A program made the translations under genes and the position numbers. Under the pieces are notes generated by a model, which searched no databases, had not been told where the DNA came from, and saw only the letters and a list, made by a program, of their open reading frames with translations. Shown here one piece after another: positions 50,991-63,700 of a stretch of 64,000 bases of DNA; positions within the stretch are counted from its first letter, which is position 1; each line of letters starts with the position of its first letter. This DNA comes from Babylonia areolata (lineage: Eukaryota > Mollusca > Gastropoda > Neogastropoda > Buccinidae), in NCBI RefSeq assembly GCF_041734735.1, contig NC_134878.1:50196004-50260003 (forward strand), given 5' to 3'.

Positions 50991-53900
50991 GTAAGCTGTT
51001 GTAGTGTTTGTCTGAATGACTTAGTTTGGCGTCGTAAGCGCTCAGCCCAGACTTATGCCATGTCTCGTCGATTTCAATTCCATGCTTTGATTGTTTTGAT
51101 CCTGGCTGTGAGTGTAAGTTCTGTAACGTATTTAATTATTATTTTTGGTCTCTAAGTGGTCACTTGGTTCAGGACTATCATGCAAATGTCATTAGTGGTA
51201 CACTTCGACTGCGGTCATAGTGTTTCAGTACAGTCTGCTGTTATTGTTGTGCACACATATGTAAATCATTGGTCATAACTCATATATTGATTAAAAAAAA
51301 AAAAAAAAAAGAAAGAAAAAAAAGAAAGAAAAAACCGAAAAATTTCTGGATCCACAAATGTCAGTTATAAACTTAATAGTATACTGTTAGTCTCCACTAA
51401 CAGCCAATCTACTGTTCTTGCCTCCACCAGTAACCAGTGTCATGAAGCTGGAGTTTGTGACTTCATCATTCAGTTACAATCTGAAAGGGTGTGATAGCTG
51501 AGCATTGAGCTTCCAATGTAAGGGTCCTGGCTTGATCCCAGTGTCAGTGTCTAGTTAAGGGTGGAGGTTTTTCTGATTTCCCAGGTCAGCAGATATGTAC
51601 TGGTGTAGACAGGTCTACGAAATATGTTATTCACCTTCATCATTCATGTGTCTGCATATGCTGAATATCAAAATTCAAATACATGTTGAAAAAACTGTAA
51701 AGAAATATGAAGATACTGAGCATGCATGATGTGACAATAAATGTCAGAGCAGTGACTGTTGGTCACTAACGAAGAAGAAGAATCTAGACAAGAACAATTT
51801 ACTTATTTAGGGCAAACTGTGTTGTGTGTATGGAAATAGACAAGGCCATTTAGACAGACAGCAAACTGTAAGAGTTTAGCTCTGAATCATGAATACATGC
51901 CTGGATGTCAGTGTTGATATAGAGATATTATACATATTGTTTTCTGACTTTGCCATTTCAAGGAAGAAAATGTTCCATTTGCACAAATGATGGTGCTCAC
52001 TGTTGTTACTTTTAACTTTATAAGTGTAACTTAGCAATGTGTGACAGGGTGGAGAGATTTGGAATTTGTTTTGCCATCCCAGACATGCCTTGGCTTTAGT
52101 TTTATCAAATTTATTAAATTTATGACAGCTCAATTCCAGTGGTGGGAAATTTTGATAGTTGGCATGAAGTCAAGTGCACACAGGGAAGAACCATAAACTC
52201 CTCAAATTAGCAGCCACGGTACTTTCAAATTCACAGTGTTTTGATGAAATTATGCAACCCACAAACTGGACAAAGTGCCTGTCATTGAAGTGAAGCAGTT
52301 TTGCCACGCCCCCTCAAATAAGCATCTGTCTCTTTTCTACACTTATTTATTTATTAATTTTTATTATTATTTTATTTATTTATTTATTTATTTTAATAGA
52401 TGAAATAGCCTCAGTAAGGATGGTTCTTCCTTACATTTGGAGCAGGGCTTCGTTTTTGATGTAACAGTACCATTCTGTCTGCTTGTCTTACCGAAACAGT
52501 TGAAAAAAACCCCAAACCATTTATTGATAGGATTACCAGAAAGGAATTTTCTAGAATTTAATGTGGTAAGTAAGTTCAGTCAGTTGTATGTGTGTGTTGA
52601 GCGTTATATTTGAGCAGGTGTACCCAAATAAAAAATACACTTTTGGTACATAGCTAAAAGTTCGGTTGTGCTGATTTTTTTTTTCAGGTACGACATTTCC
52701 CAAAAAAGGTCAGACGGTGGTTATACATTACACAGGTGAGATTTAACAGCAGAAGTATTGACCTGGTGCAGTGGCAGTAAGACACAATGTGGCAATCATA
52801 AACTGCACACACGCACGCACGCACGCATGCACACACACACACACGCACAAGCACATGCACACACCTTGTACATGAATGCGCATGCACATGCACGCACACA
52901 CACGCACGCATGCATGCAGATTTATCTCTAGTTTGATCAGACTGTTTATTTTCTGTTTTCTGTCTGTCATGATTTTAAGTTTCTTCATTCTTTCTTTCTT
53001 TGCAGCAATTGTTGCCTCAACTGGAAAACAGTTTGACTCTTCTCGGGACAGGAACTGCCCTTTTAAATTTAGAATGGGCAAGGGTGAGGTGATCAAAGGT
53101 GAGTGACCTTGATGTATGTAATGGGAAATCATTTACATCTTGTAGTTAGTCTTTTGTGAAGGACCATGACTCTCAAACTAGGAGGGAAAATGGCACTGGC
53201 TTCAAGTGCTGCAGCCTTGGGGGCTAGTTGGTCTTTGGGAACCATCCCAGCGCCGACTGTCCTAAAACCCTCTTGGCTAAGAGACTGGGGATGTAACTTG
53301 GGCAAGACACTATCCACTATAATCAAATTCTAGCCCAGATAGTTTGGACAGCAGTTACTTCCTCTGCTGTTCTGATGGTCATAGTTGAAAACGACCGACT
53401 ATCATACATACATGTTATACTGCTTACAAGCATATCTTTTTGAGTAAAGCACTTAAAACCTGCAGTAACAAATGAGTAATACCAAATACCACATTTAAGT
53501 GAAAGAATGTTGGTGGGTTAACTTAGTTGCATTTGAATTTTTTTTTTTTTTTAATCACATTTCAGAACAGCTTTTTTTTATAAAAAGTTTGACATTGTAG
53601 TACAACAGTTTTGACGTCCTGTATGTGTTTTACCCAACACCACTCTTGACTGAAGCTTTCAGTCATTCCATATAAATTTTTCAACAGAAAAACTGAAATT
53701 TTGTAAATTTAAATTTGATGTTCAGCAGCATAGCATTTTATTTTATGATGATGAATATGAACAGCAGTAACCGCAGTCAGGTAAACACTGATATTCAGTT
53801 ACATTGGGATGATATTCTTCATGTATGTCTGTTGTTGTTTTTTGTTTGTTTGGTTGGTTTTTTTGTTGTTTTTTTCTGTTGCAGGTTGGGAGGAAGGAAT

Positions 53901-55361
53901 TTCTAAGGTAAGCTGCATTTGAACTTTATCCTATTTTTTGTTTGTGGTGTTACGTGAAAATGTTTTGGATTGATGCCAAAAACAAGAGTTATTATATCAT
54001 GTTGCTGCATTGATGATATGCTGGCCACTGACCAGTGCCACTGCATCTTGCTGAGGTAAACAGCTGTTGTACTATTTACAACCAATAATTATTTACAACT
54101 AAGCCATGCATATGACTTTATGAGGCAGCATGGCAAAGTGAGACAGGCATTGGATTTCTGATCCAGAGTTAATCAGTGGTTAGGGTTCAAGGCCCCATTT
54201 CAGCATGTCACTGTGTCCTTGAGAAAGGCACTTTTACTTCATTTTCCTCACTTCCCCTGTTATGAATGGGTACCTGACTTCACCTGGGGAAGGTTGAAAT
54301 AGCAGGAGAGGATTGGGCCCCACATTCTTATGCTGAACGCTAAACACAGTGAATAGGAAATTAATCGCCCCGATTATTGAAAAGGCTGTGGGAATGGGAG
54401 GTTATTGGCTGTAGCTACTTTCATTTTCTCTGCATAGGCGGGTATTAGTTTGCACAGAACAGGAATGTCTGCACTAGTGGGTCATGGTAAGTATGTTAGA
54501 TAAGTGTAATTTTAGGAAGAACATTTTCTTTTATCCTTATAAGCCATTAGTTTGGCAAAAAAATAATAAAATCATGTTCTGGTTTCATATATCATTAAAA
54601 ACAAACACATATCATGCTGAAAGTACTGCCTGTGTGCTGTCTGTAAATTCATGAATGCAGTTGTTGTATTTGTATTGTCATATCTTGATCTTTGATGAAG
54701 TCGCTGAGTAAAAGATCCCAATTTTACCACATTAAGTTGATAACTTGATAACCTTTGAAGGGTATGTTACAAGGTCTGAGTGGTTTTAAAAATGAGATTG
54801 TGATTGTGCATTAAGGGTTGGTTTGCTTGTTTTTGTATGCCTAATAACCCCCATGAGACACTGTGGCAGAGTGAAGCTCTTGATTTCTGGTCCAGTGTTC
54901 AACAGTGATCAGTTTGAGACTCCGTTTCGATGTGGTCTTGTGTCCTTAGGAAGGGCACTTCAGTCTGATTTTCCTCACTTCACCCAGGTGTGAATGGGTA
55001 CAAAATTTGAGTTGCAAAAGGAGAGGAATGGGCCCTGCCTTCTTTTGCTGAGCCCTGGACACAGTGGATATGTATCCACTGCTCCAGTGATCATGAAAGG
55101 CTATGGGACCTTTAACATTTTTTTATTTTTTTTTTTTATTTTTTTTTTTTTTATAGATATCCTTTGTCTCATCCACTGTTATATAAAAATTTGAGAAACT
55201 GTTCCTTTAACACTGGTGACATTATTTTCACTGATTTCAGTATTCAGAATGAGTTTATTGTCTGGTTTCAGATGAGTGCTGGTGAGAGGGCATGGATAAC
55301 CTGCTCACCTGATGTTGCGTATGGGAAATGTGGATACCCCGGAGTATATCCTTTTGAATAA
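50954..55361 (+). CDS. FKBP1A-like: FKBP12-type peptidyl-prolyl cis-trans isomerase (whole gene model)
   Basis: FKBP12 catalyses proline isomerisation, binds FK506/rapamycin, and regulates ryanodine receptors and TGF-beta receptors in the cytosol. Five exons (50,954-50,990; 52,688-52,735; 53,006-53,098; 53,885-53,907; 55,272-55,361) join in phase and give about 96 residues. Active-site residues kept (human numbering) include Tyr26 (HYT), Phe36/Asp37 (QFDSS), Phe46 (PFKF), Val55/Ile56 (EVIK), Trp59 (WEEG) and Tyr82 (VAYG). The protein ends at GYPGVYPFE, about 12 residues short of the family's 108, and lacks the last strand with Phe99. Either a last exon was missed, with GGA|GTATAT as donor, or this is a shortened paralogue. 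Intron positions match FKBP1A. Confidence 0.85.
51295..52680. other. FKBP1 intron 1 with an old SINE B and AT-rich repeats
   Basis: An A-rich run at 51,292-51,340, a strongly decayed SINE-B at 51,488-51,780 (GTGTGATAGCTGAGCATTGA head, AACGAAGAAGAAGAATC tail), and a (TTTA)n stretch at 52,340-52,395. No exon. Confidence 0.65.
52688..52735 (+). CDS. FKBP1A-like: FKBP1 exon 2
   Basis: Reads [16 protein letters not shown] plus one base, matching human GRTFPKRGQTCVVHYT. TTTTTCAG acceptor, ACAG|GTGAGA donor. Confidence 0.92.
53006..53098 (+). CDS. FKBP1A-like: FKBP1 exon 3
   Basis: Reads [20 protein letters not shown] then [11 protein letters not shown] plus one base. The DSSRDRN and PFKF motifs are conserved. 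The first residues (AIVASTGKQ in place of GMLEDGKK) are one residue longer than in human FKBP12. TTTGCAG acceptor, AAAG|GTGAGT donor. Confidence 0.93.
53885..53907 (+). CDS. FKBP1A-like: FKBP1 exon 4 (23 bp)
   Basis: A 23-bp exon reading GWEEGISK with the active-site Trp, flanked by CTGTTGCAG and AAG|GTAAGC. Phase closes on both sides. Confidence 0.9.
54118..54400 (+). repeat. SINE family C copy
   Basis: Full-length plus-strand copy: AGGCAGCATGGCAAAGTGAG head, GTGTCCTTGAGAAAGGCACT body. It is followed at 54,395-54,510 by the dispersed repeat also present at 8,570-8,715. Confidence 0.8.
54845..55115 (+). repeat. SINE family C copy
   Basis: Second plus-strand copy in FKBP1 intron 4: GTCTTGTGTCCTTAGGAAGG, TCACCCAGGTGTGAATGGGT, and the AAAGGCTATGGGACCTTTAA end followed by a T-rich run. 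Confidence 0.8.
55272..55361 (+). CDS. FKBP1A-like: FKBP1 exon 5, ends without the last strand
   Basis: Reads [18 protein letters not shown] then [11 protein letters not shown] and TAA. The MSxGxRA and CSPDxAYG motifs match the family. After GYPGV(Y)P the family reads PPxATLxFDVELL; here it stops. Acceptor GGTTTCAG. If GGA|GTATAT is used as a donor the exon ends at 55,343. Confidence 0.85.
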   Translation: MSAGERAWITCSPDVAYGKCGYPGVYPFE

Positions 55362-55720
55362 TCTGCCTTAGACCTTCTCTTTGTCAGTCTGTCTCTCTCT
55401 GTACCACCCTTGTGGAGGGCTCAGAGAGAAGATGAGCACCCTATGGATTTGTAGTTTTATCATATTAAAAGATCACAAAAGTGTGTTTTTTTCCATAATT
55501 TTTTTGGTCCATCCGTTACTAGATTTCTTTTTTTTTCCTCCATTCTAATCAGATTGGGTTGTTTTTTTCCACATAACTTTTTCTTTTTAACCCCAAGACA
55601 AATGAAGTTTGGTGAAGTGAAATCAGTATGGCATGAATATGAAGTGCAGTGAGAAATTTTTGTAAACTTTTGAGTGTTAGAATTGAACAAAAATGAAAGA
55701 ATCCTGTGAGGAGGAGCCCA

Positions 55721-55726
55721 AATAAA
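55721..55726 (+). terminator. Poly(A) signal AATAAA after FKBP1
   Basis: AATAAA 360 bases after the exon-5 stop, followed by TGTGACTG within 20 bases. It would give a compact transcript ending in exon 5. Other AATAAA sites at 58,845, 61,452 and 63,257 could serve longer 3' ends. Confidence 0.5.
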
Positions 55727-55734
55727 GACATGTG

Positions 55735-57690
55735 ACTGACATCCTGACCTGTAGTCTCTATCTTATGACTGGCGTCAGCCTTTCACTAATGAGCACACTT
55801 AGCAGCAGCAGTAAAGGGGTTAATTCTTAGTTTGAATTGGCTGAAAAGACTGGGATGGAGCTGATAGCTGATGGGAACTATCAGAATTAAACAGACTCTG
55901 CAGGATTTTTTTTTTCAGAGTTTTTCAAAGTTTTTCAGAAGTCTTCTCTGAACATTTAATTTTTGGAACCACTGTTGTTCACTTTGACCTTGCTGTATGA
56001 AGAACAGGTAATGCTAGTGGAGCAGTTCATTCATCTGCAAAGACCCCTGTGCTGAATATTGCCATTCTGACATGAGAAACAGATCAAAATCAGTTGAGAG
56101 CATTTTTCTGCCCATGCCGCTTTAATGTTTTTTGGTGGTTGTTTTTTTTCTTCTTCTTCTTTTTTGTTTGTTGTTGTTTTTTTGTTAATTTGATAGATCT
56201 GGACTTCTTTGCAGATGAACTTTCAGCCTGTTTGTGTGTCTTAAAAACACCATGTGATATATTTCTTTTTGTCGAAACTGTCTCCATTGACATGTTTATT
56301 CTGTGGATTGTGAGCATGCTGTATTCGCAATATGTAGGGATAGGGTAAGAGGATGATGGAGGGATGGAGTGGCAGGCGAAGGGCTTGTTTGTTGGTTCGT
56401 GGAAGGGGAGTAAGAAAAAGGGATAGAGTGAGTTCACCCTGGTATTTCTTAGTTTGCATATATTTATTTTAAATGTGTAAATGTTCTGTGTGCGGATGAT
56501 AAATGCTTTTCTGTGTTTAATAGACATTTATTAAAATTATATCACTCTGAGAAAGATGATGATGATGATTTTATAAGGTGATAGTTTACTGTTCCTGTGA
56601 AAGTGTGATTATTTGTTTAGCGTATTGGTTGTATATATTAGGCTTTCTAGATTAGAGAAGCAAAGTTTTGTAGTGAAGCCAGATTCTTTCAGATACTCCA
56701 ACAGTTGTTATTTCAGTTGAGTTTGATTCTACATTTCATCCTGTGTTCATGATCTATGTTTCAAGATAATGAGTAAGCCCTTTGCAAATTTAGTTATTGT
56801 GTTAATAGATGGAGTCTGATATTGTGTGTGAAACAGTTGGAAAGGCTGAACTGATACATGTTATTGCTGATTTCATTACAGGTATGATACTGAAAAAGTT
56901 TCGTTAGTTTGTTGTCCCAGTAATAATGTTAATAGCAGTTTATTTCAGTTTATAATCTAACCGAGAGTAATTTTCCTTAACTCACTGTACTATTCCACCG
57001 AATGCCAGCCTGGTACTAGATGTGGAGCTGATCAGCCTCGAGTGATGTGAAAACCAGACTTGCGTTAACCAGATTATCTACCAGTCCTCTTATGAAATGG
57101 GCCTGGGTTATTTTGTCCATTACAACCTGGTCATTTCTCTTCTCTTTCTTCTTTCTCTTTCTCTCTCTTTTAAAAAAAAATTTTTTTTTTTAGGTCCCTG
57201 TTTTTGAGCTTCGAGGAATTAGGCCTGAAGTATTTATTCAAGAAGCAGATCAATACCTGATAAAATAAAAAAAGAGAAACTCTCACAAGAGTAGGCAGGA
57301 ACAGTACATTCACCATTATTTGAGATGCCAAAAAGTGTACAATAACAGCAGTCGCTCATTTTGTGCTGTGTATTTAGCATAGTTGATAATGAAAGCATTT
57401 TGCAGACAGCTGTGCTTTGTACAAAAGCCTTCACCCAGTTTTGCTGCATTATCTTAAATAGATTGCAAAAATGTCATTCAGTCTCCTTTCCAAAACCATC
57501 CAAGAGGGATATGAACTTGAAAGAATTTTTTTTTTTTTTTTTTTTTTTTTTTAGCTGCTATATCTTTAACTGCTATATCCCATGTGAGAATACAGAGAAA
57601 GACTGGTCATAGGGGTGCTTTTCTCTCTTGTTTTTGCATCAGCTAATCTGGTGCTTTCTGGCTAAGGTTTAAAAGTGGGAAAAGCAATTG
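55735..57690. other. FKBP1 downstream region, no clear gene
   Basis: A dispersed repeat at 55,740-55,830 shared with 27.96 and 45.45 kb, a T-rich run at 56,140-56,190, and a strong polypyrimidine-AG acceptor at 57,193. That acceptor opens a 24-codon frame (VPVFELRGIRPEVFIQEADQ and on to a stop) that does not match an FKBP ending. Confidence 0.4.
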
Positions 57691-57714
57691 ACAATATTTA
57701 ATGCGCACAGGTAC

Positions 57715-57727
57715 ACGCACACAAATG

Positions 57728-57765
<38 letters not shown>
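57715..57765. repeat. CA microsatellite
   Basis: ACGCACACACAAATGCACGC followed by a pure (CA)n. Confidence 0.9.
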
Positions 57766-57766
<1 letters not shown>

Positions 57767-57799
57767 GTATGTTTGCATGCACACATTTCCTATGCCATC

Positions 57800-57950
57800 A
57801 TTGCTTCTTCTCAACTATAAGTTTGCCTACTCAAAACACCTCAAGTATGACATTTCTTTTGGAAATAGAGCAAAGCTGTGAAACGCCCTGCCATTGCAGC
57901 CTGCCATATACCATGAATCGTTCAAGACTAGGTAGCACTTGGGGCTGGGG
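57800..57950 (+). mobile_element. Possible LINE 3' relic
   Basis: One plus frame reads NALPLQPAIYHESFKTR and a stop, like the WNxLP ... SFKTxL end of LINE reverse transcriptases; the expected Trp codon is TGA here. Very short, so only a weak call. Confidence 0.35.
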
Positions 57951-58531
57951 AGGATGGTGCTTAGGATGTGGGTTGGGGAGGAATGCAGAGCACATTATCC
58001 ATTGGATGACCATCCAAAGTTAACAGAACGTCAGGTCTGTGCATATGGTGTGAAAAATGTAATAGATTCGCCTTCTGTATTTCAAGTGGAAACTAATGAG
58101 GAAATTATGTATGTTGTGGTGATACACAAAACATAATGTACTTACATGGTGTGTACACGCACACACAAACACACGCACTCTCTCTCTTGCTCTCTCTCCC
58201 ACACTTACCTTACACTGTCTCTTACTTGCTGATGCCCATATACATCAGCGTGTCATGGATCACTGACAATCAGAAGCAGGAAATTTGGGCAGGAAAGTGA
58301 ACAATACATGTGTAAAAGTGTTGACTGTTTGCATGGAGGGATGGTTATAACCTTGACGGCCAGCATTGACCCACACCACAGTGCCTGATCTGTATCATCG
58401 CCTCCACGCAGAAGACTGTTTTATTCTGTGTGTGTACATATGTGTGGACACAGTACGTACCCAGGGAGAAAGTTATGGATGGGCTCACTCTGAAGTTTGT
58501 GCAAGACTGTTGAGACGTTCATGTGATGAGG

Positions 58532-58592
<61 letters not shown>
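58532..58592. repeat. TA microsatellite
   Basis: About 30 uninterrupted TA units. Confidence 0.95.
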
Positions 58593-58595
<3 letters not shown>

Positions 58596-58599
58596 TCAG

Positions 58600-60930
58600 T
58601 TTAACAGTGCTGCAAATGATGATCTGGATCAATAATTATCTACTTCATCTTCCTCCTCTGTTGTTATTTGGGGTTTTTCCCCAACAATTTTTAAAAGAGA
58701 GGATATATAGGGCTATGAGCTATTTACATCAAGAAATCTTGATTTGGCCATTGCAGAAAGAAAAGAAAAAAACTGTTGTGAGAAAAAAAGCCAACATCCA
58801 ATGTGTGTTTTCTGAAAAGCTTTTTGTGTGCATAGGCCTTAGGGAATAAAGACAATATAAATATATGTTTGCACTGATTTACATGAAATAGTGAATGTTG
58901 AAAAACATTAAGTGCACTCAGTTTGTTTCCCTTCCAGCTAGAGACAAATATTTGTGGGTACTATATGATAGCTACTAGTGAGCTGCAAAAAACAAAAAAC
59001 AAAAAAAACAAAAAAAAGAGAGAGAGAGGGGGGGACTTATGGAAGGAAATGAGTGGATGTTGCCACTTGTTATGCTTCTGTAAAGTGTGCGTTTATATAT
59101 ACTGGTACATGTAATGCTTATGTGCATATGTTCCTCAGACATACAATTATAAGGACACCGCAGGACAAACACACACAAACACACACACACTCACACACTC
59201 ACACACAGTTTTGTACAAACATGCAAATTCATAATAGTATGATGCACACCCACATGATGTTATGCTTTCTTTTTAATTGAAAGGCACCGGCTTGGATTAC
59301 TGGTGCTGATTTTTCTTTCAAGTTGAGTCTCTGTCTTTTCTCTCTTATATACATGTATAATGTTGTGTTGTGTCACTTTGATGAGATTAACATGCTGTTT
59401 TGGATGAGGTCATGGAGCGAACTAGGGATGTCCGCTTCACATCCTCACTCACTTGAAGAAACCATATGACTGTGACTGCATGACTGCATGAGCATCTGAG
59501 CACGTTTGTTGGGGACAGGCACAGTTGACTGATGGTATGCTGGTGGTGAGGAAAATATGGTGTGGTGCATTGATCAAGTGGAAGGCTTTTCTAGAAACGA
59601 TAGTGTTAGCAGAGTTGGAAAATTTATCAAGTTCAGTGAGGTTGGTTGCAAGAGTATGCTACCAGAGAAAAACCACTTCATTTGGTGCACAAACTACTGC
59701 CGTGCTACTTACCCATTGTTCACATCTTTTATGTTTTTATTGAAAAGAATTGATTAATCAGTTATTATTGTTCATGTGCATGTAGTTATTATGCTTGTAA
59801 CTCTGTTCTGTCATTTTGTAATGATGGAAGCAGTTACCAGTATTCTTTACCAAACTGACTTTTTTATTTAATAGAAAGAACTGAGCATCTGTGACTTTCA
59901 TTTTGATATCCAGTGATTTTTGTGCTTTAACGCACAGACAGGAAAATGTGAAACCACTTGGAGACGTTTACTTTGTTTTGGGGGCTTTTCCCCCATTTTT
60001 TCTACAAGAGAATACAGGAGAGGCACCCCCATTTTTTCTACAAGAGAATACAAGAGAGGCAAGCACATACCTGTCTGGATGTGAAAGAAAGAAAATATCG
60101 TACTAGTTTGCTTTTTAACTAATTCAGAAAGGATGATTGACATTTGTCAGGCTTCAGACTAACCCGTTAACAAGTCAGACAGGTTTTTAGTTGATACATG
60201 TATCACCTACTTTCAAGGCAGTGTTGTTATTTTCAGACATTTTGGGATTAAGATTCAAATGATAGGCAGATATCCTGTAGATTTGATCTTTGTGCCTGGT
60301 TTAGAATTTTCAGTTTATCTCAAGAAACAGTTGATATGAATTCTGAATTTTATGTTAACTTGTCATTTGTATTTCTTGGAGCTGGAGTTCCCTTTCTTTT
60401 CTTTTCTTTTTGTTATGACGTGGTGTGTGGGTGCAAAATTTGGGCAGTTATGCCCAGAAGTGTTGTCCTATTTACAACCATTATGCAGAGCCACCATTAT
60501 CTGTTTGTGTGCAATTTGGTTTTCCTTTCAGTCAAAATTAACTTTAGAGATAATTTTGATGCTTTACATTTACTGACACAAGCAAACAGCATGTTTCTCA
60601 AAGCTATGCATTGAACAGGAATCTCATTTGGAACTCTCAAATGACTGAATTTAGAATTGGAAAGCTTGGAGGTCACTTGTGAAACAGGGATGCACTGATA
60701 ACATAAGAAAAAAAACTGATAATAATGAAATGGATATTTAGAAGGAAAAAAATCTTAACAGTATTATACCGGTAAATTTTCACTCATCCATGATTAATTT
60801 CAAAACAGTGATACGGCATGACTGTTTTGAATGTGAGGTTGTTTTTGTTTTCTTTGTTATTATGTATGTTATGTAGAGGTACAGAAAATAATTTATGTTT
60901 TGGAGGTTGTTTTTTGTTTTGTTTTGTTTT
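58600..60930. other. Downstream DNA, no gene seen
   Basis: Unique-looking AT-rich DNA with a small CA run at 59,165-59,210 and a short direct repeat at 59,980-60,060 (CCCCCATTTTTTCTACAAGA twice). It could be long 3' UTR of FKBP1, but nothing proves it. Confidence 0.4.
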
Positions 60931-60933
60931 TAG

Positions 60934-60936
<3 letters not shown>

Positions 60937-60992
<56 letters not shown>
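60937..60992. repeat. CA microsatellite
   Basis: About 27 uninterrupted CA units. Confidence 0.95.
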
Positions 60993-60995
<3 letters not shown>

Positions 60996-60999
60996 ATGA

Positions 61000-63240
61000 C
61001 CAACTTTTGAGCTTGTTTGCTTTTCTGTGCTGCACAGTTTCACAAGAATTAACATATACTGGATAATTTCTTCTATCATGCTTTTTTTCTGTCTTTAATT
61101 ATGTACCTCCATAAATCAGAGCCCTGTAAGAAAGCAGGGTTCAAGATTAAAATGATTCATCCATGGTGACAGCTTCAAAATTTTGTATCCATTTGTGATG
61201 AGTTTGGTGTTAGTAAAAGGGTTCAAACAAACCAACTGTAATTCACCCATTTTTGTTGGTCACAATGGTGAAATTACCTATCTGAGGTGTCTCAGCTTGG
61301 AATAGAGTTTTTTTTTATACCTGGGTTATTTCATTTCTGGAATAATAAGATATGTTTAAAATATATGTTTGTGTTTATGTTGAGTGTTGAGGACAGAATA
61401 ATGTATCAAATGTGAATTTGACTCAAGAACATACCCTGTAATACCTTGTGCAATAAATCTATCTCATTGTCATCACTTGCAGTCCCCATCCTGGTGCAAC
61501 AAAAACTCTTGACCTCTGTTTGGATGATTTGACGAGAAACCCTTGACCCATATGCTTAGTATTATAGAGAGCCTGGGAGGAGGGGGTGGGAGGGGAATCT
61601 TAGGAGTGAAGTTTTTGAAGAAAGAAGTACTGAAATACTACTGGTTCATTTTGTCCTCAAGCCATGTTGCTTGTAGCCAAGCTGACACACTAAATAGGAA
61701 ACACTAAAGATATCAAACTTAGCCTCGACTAATTCCATTGGGGCTTTGCGGTGCAAAACAACAGCCATAATTGGGATGCTTTCATCTCGTATTGAAGCTG
61801 CACTTCCTAATATTAGATTCCTGATAATATATTCCACAGGACAACTGTGTAAAGTGAAATTTGTTGAAAAATCTATTTATTCTAGTTAAAACGTTTGAGA
61901 GAAGAGAGATGGTAGTTTCTGGATGTTTATGTGTGTGCATGTACATCTTGAACATATTTGTGTGTGTTTGAGTGTGTGTGTGCGTGTGCACTAAAGAATG
62001 CATAGTGTGTTTGTGCATTTATGTGTGTTTGTGACTGATGGATTTTAACCACAACTGGTTCTGCATTCTTGGTCAGTTGTAAAGTGTCAACTTTAGAGGC
62101 TAGAATAGTGGTTTTGCATGTGAAAAGCTGACTTTTGTCATACAGTAATGGACAGATGTGACAAACTATTTTTCAAACCTGAATAGAGTGAATTGTCATC
62201 CCTGGAATCAATAGAGTCATTAGTGAGATGATGCCAGCAGACATCAGCAATATTTTTATTTTTTAACTTTTGATCAGACACATAAATATGTCCATTCCAT
62301 AGCTTTCTGTAACCTTACTCTCCCTCGAGGGCGCTTCCCGTGGGACCCCAAGACATGACCATAGTGCATCCCTGATTTTAAGTGTGTCGAGCATATTATG
62401 TGTGTTCATGGGAGCCTTGAAACATGTATTTTCACCATTACTTGTGATCTGCACCAATTTGTTTCTTTCATTTTATTAGTACCATTACAATTTTGGGGGG
62501 GGCAAACACAGGAGTCAAAAATAAACTTTCCAGAGATGTGAACCTGTGAGAACACATTGATAACTGGTGCATATAATTCAGTCACATTCTTAAGATAGTG
62601 TGATGCTTTCATTTTGAAGAAAAAACACAACAAAAACCTTTTTTGTTCATTTTCATATTATTCCTTCATTTTAATATGATATTTTTGTGAATTCTTATAT
62701 CTGTTGTTATTCTGTCAACATTTGGGGCTTTGTGATTAATATTGAATTCATGTATCAGACTGACAGTTGACATCCTTATGACAGTTGTCACTTGCTTTGC
62801 AAATTTCATTTTGTAGTTATATGATTCTTACAAAAAAGAAAAAAAAAAAGGGGGTGGGGTGGAGGGGGGGGGGGAGAAAGGAGGTTAAAAGGTTATGCTT
62901 TGTTGGAGGGCAGTACAACATGTACAATATTAATATTGTTGTGAGACTTTTTTTTCTTCTCGCTTGTCCATAGATACTTGATGTTTTGCTTGCTATGTAT
63001 GTGTTCAATTTGGATCAGCAGCTATTATTGCAGTACTGTTGTTATCCAATGAAGAAAATAATAAGTCCTTTATGCTTTGACCCACAGTACACAGAAAAAC
63101 CAACAATCCTCTGTCTGTATATATTTGGTTTGGTTGGTTGTTGGGTTTTCCTTCCAATATCAGTGTAATGGTGACATGATTTGTATTTGCAGACATTTTA
63201 CGAGTTCCATTTGCTTTATGGTTATCATGGAGATTGACTG
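61000..63240. other. Downstream DNA, no gene seen
   Basis: An acceptor-like ATCACTTGCAG at 61,472-61,482 is followed by a 22-codon open frame with some likeness to an FKBP end, but in the wrong phase for exon 5. G-rich run at 62,848-62,875. Otherwise featureless. Confidence 0.4.
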
Positions 63241-63256
63241 TTAGTGATCTGATGAA

Positions 63257-63262
63257 AATAAA
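63257..63262 (+). terminator. Poly(A) signal AATAAA with GT-rich downstream element
   Basis: AATAAAGTTTGAATTGTG followed by a TGTTTGTTTGTTTG run, a good cleavage context. It could end a long FKBP1 3' UTR or an unseen transcript. Confidence 0.35.
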
Positions 63263-63299
63263 GTTTGAATTGTGAAAGTATCTTTCAGTTGTTTCTTTG

Positions 63300-63700
63300 T
63301 GTCTTTGTTTGTTTGTTTGTTTCTCTCTCACTCTCTCTCACTCACTCACTCACTCACACACACACACGCGCGCGCGCGCGCGCAATGCACATATGCATGC
63401 AATCATGCACGCATGTACACATAAATGAAAGCACACAAAACACAAATGGTTTTCTTGTGCAGATGTATGCAGTATGTTCTCAGCCTCTGTTTCTCAATGT
63501 CTCCTTCCCGGTCTCTGTATCTCTCTCTGTATACCTCTCTGTGTCTGTTTCTCTCTCGCTCTTTCTCTCTCTTTCTCTCTTACTGACACACACATAGGCA
63601 CATGCACATGCGCATATGCATGCAATCATGCACGCATGTACACGAAAATTAAAGCACACAACACACACACACACACAATCACATCACCTGTCTATAATGA
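63300..63700. repeat. CT/CA/CG compound microsatellites
   Basis: (TTTG)n, (CT)n, (CACT)n, (CA)n and (CG)n at 63,305-63,385, and (CT)n and (CA)n at 63,520-63,680. The segment CATGCAATCATGCACGCATG occurs twice. Confidence 0.9.

Noticed and set aside
57194-57268. Last exon of FKBP1 after a strong polypyrimidine acceptor
   Set aside because: In phase it reads VPVFELRGIRPEV and on, which lacks the PPxATLxFDVELL ending; kept only as an open possibility.
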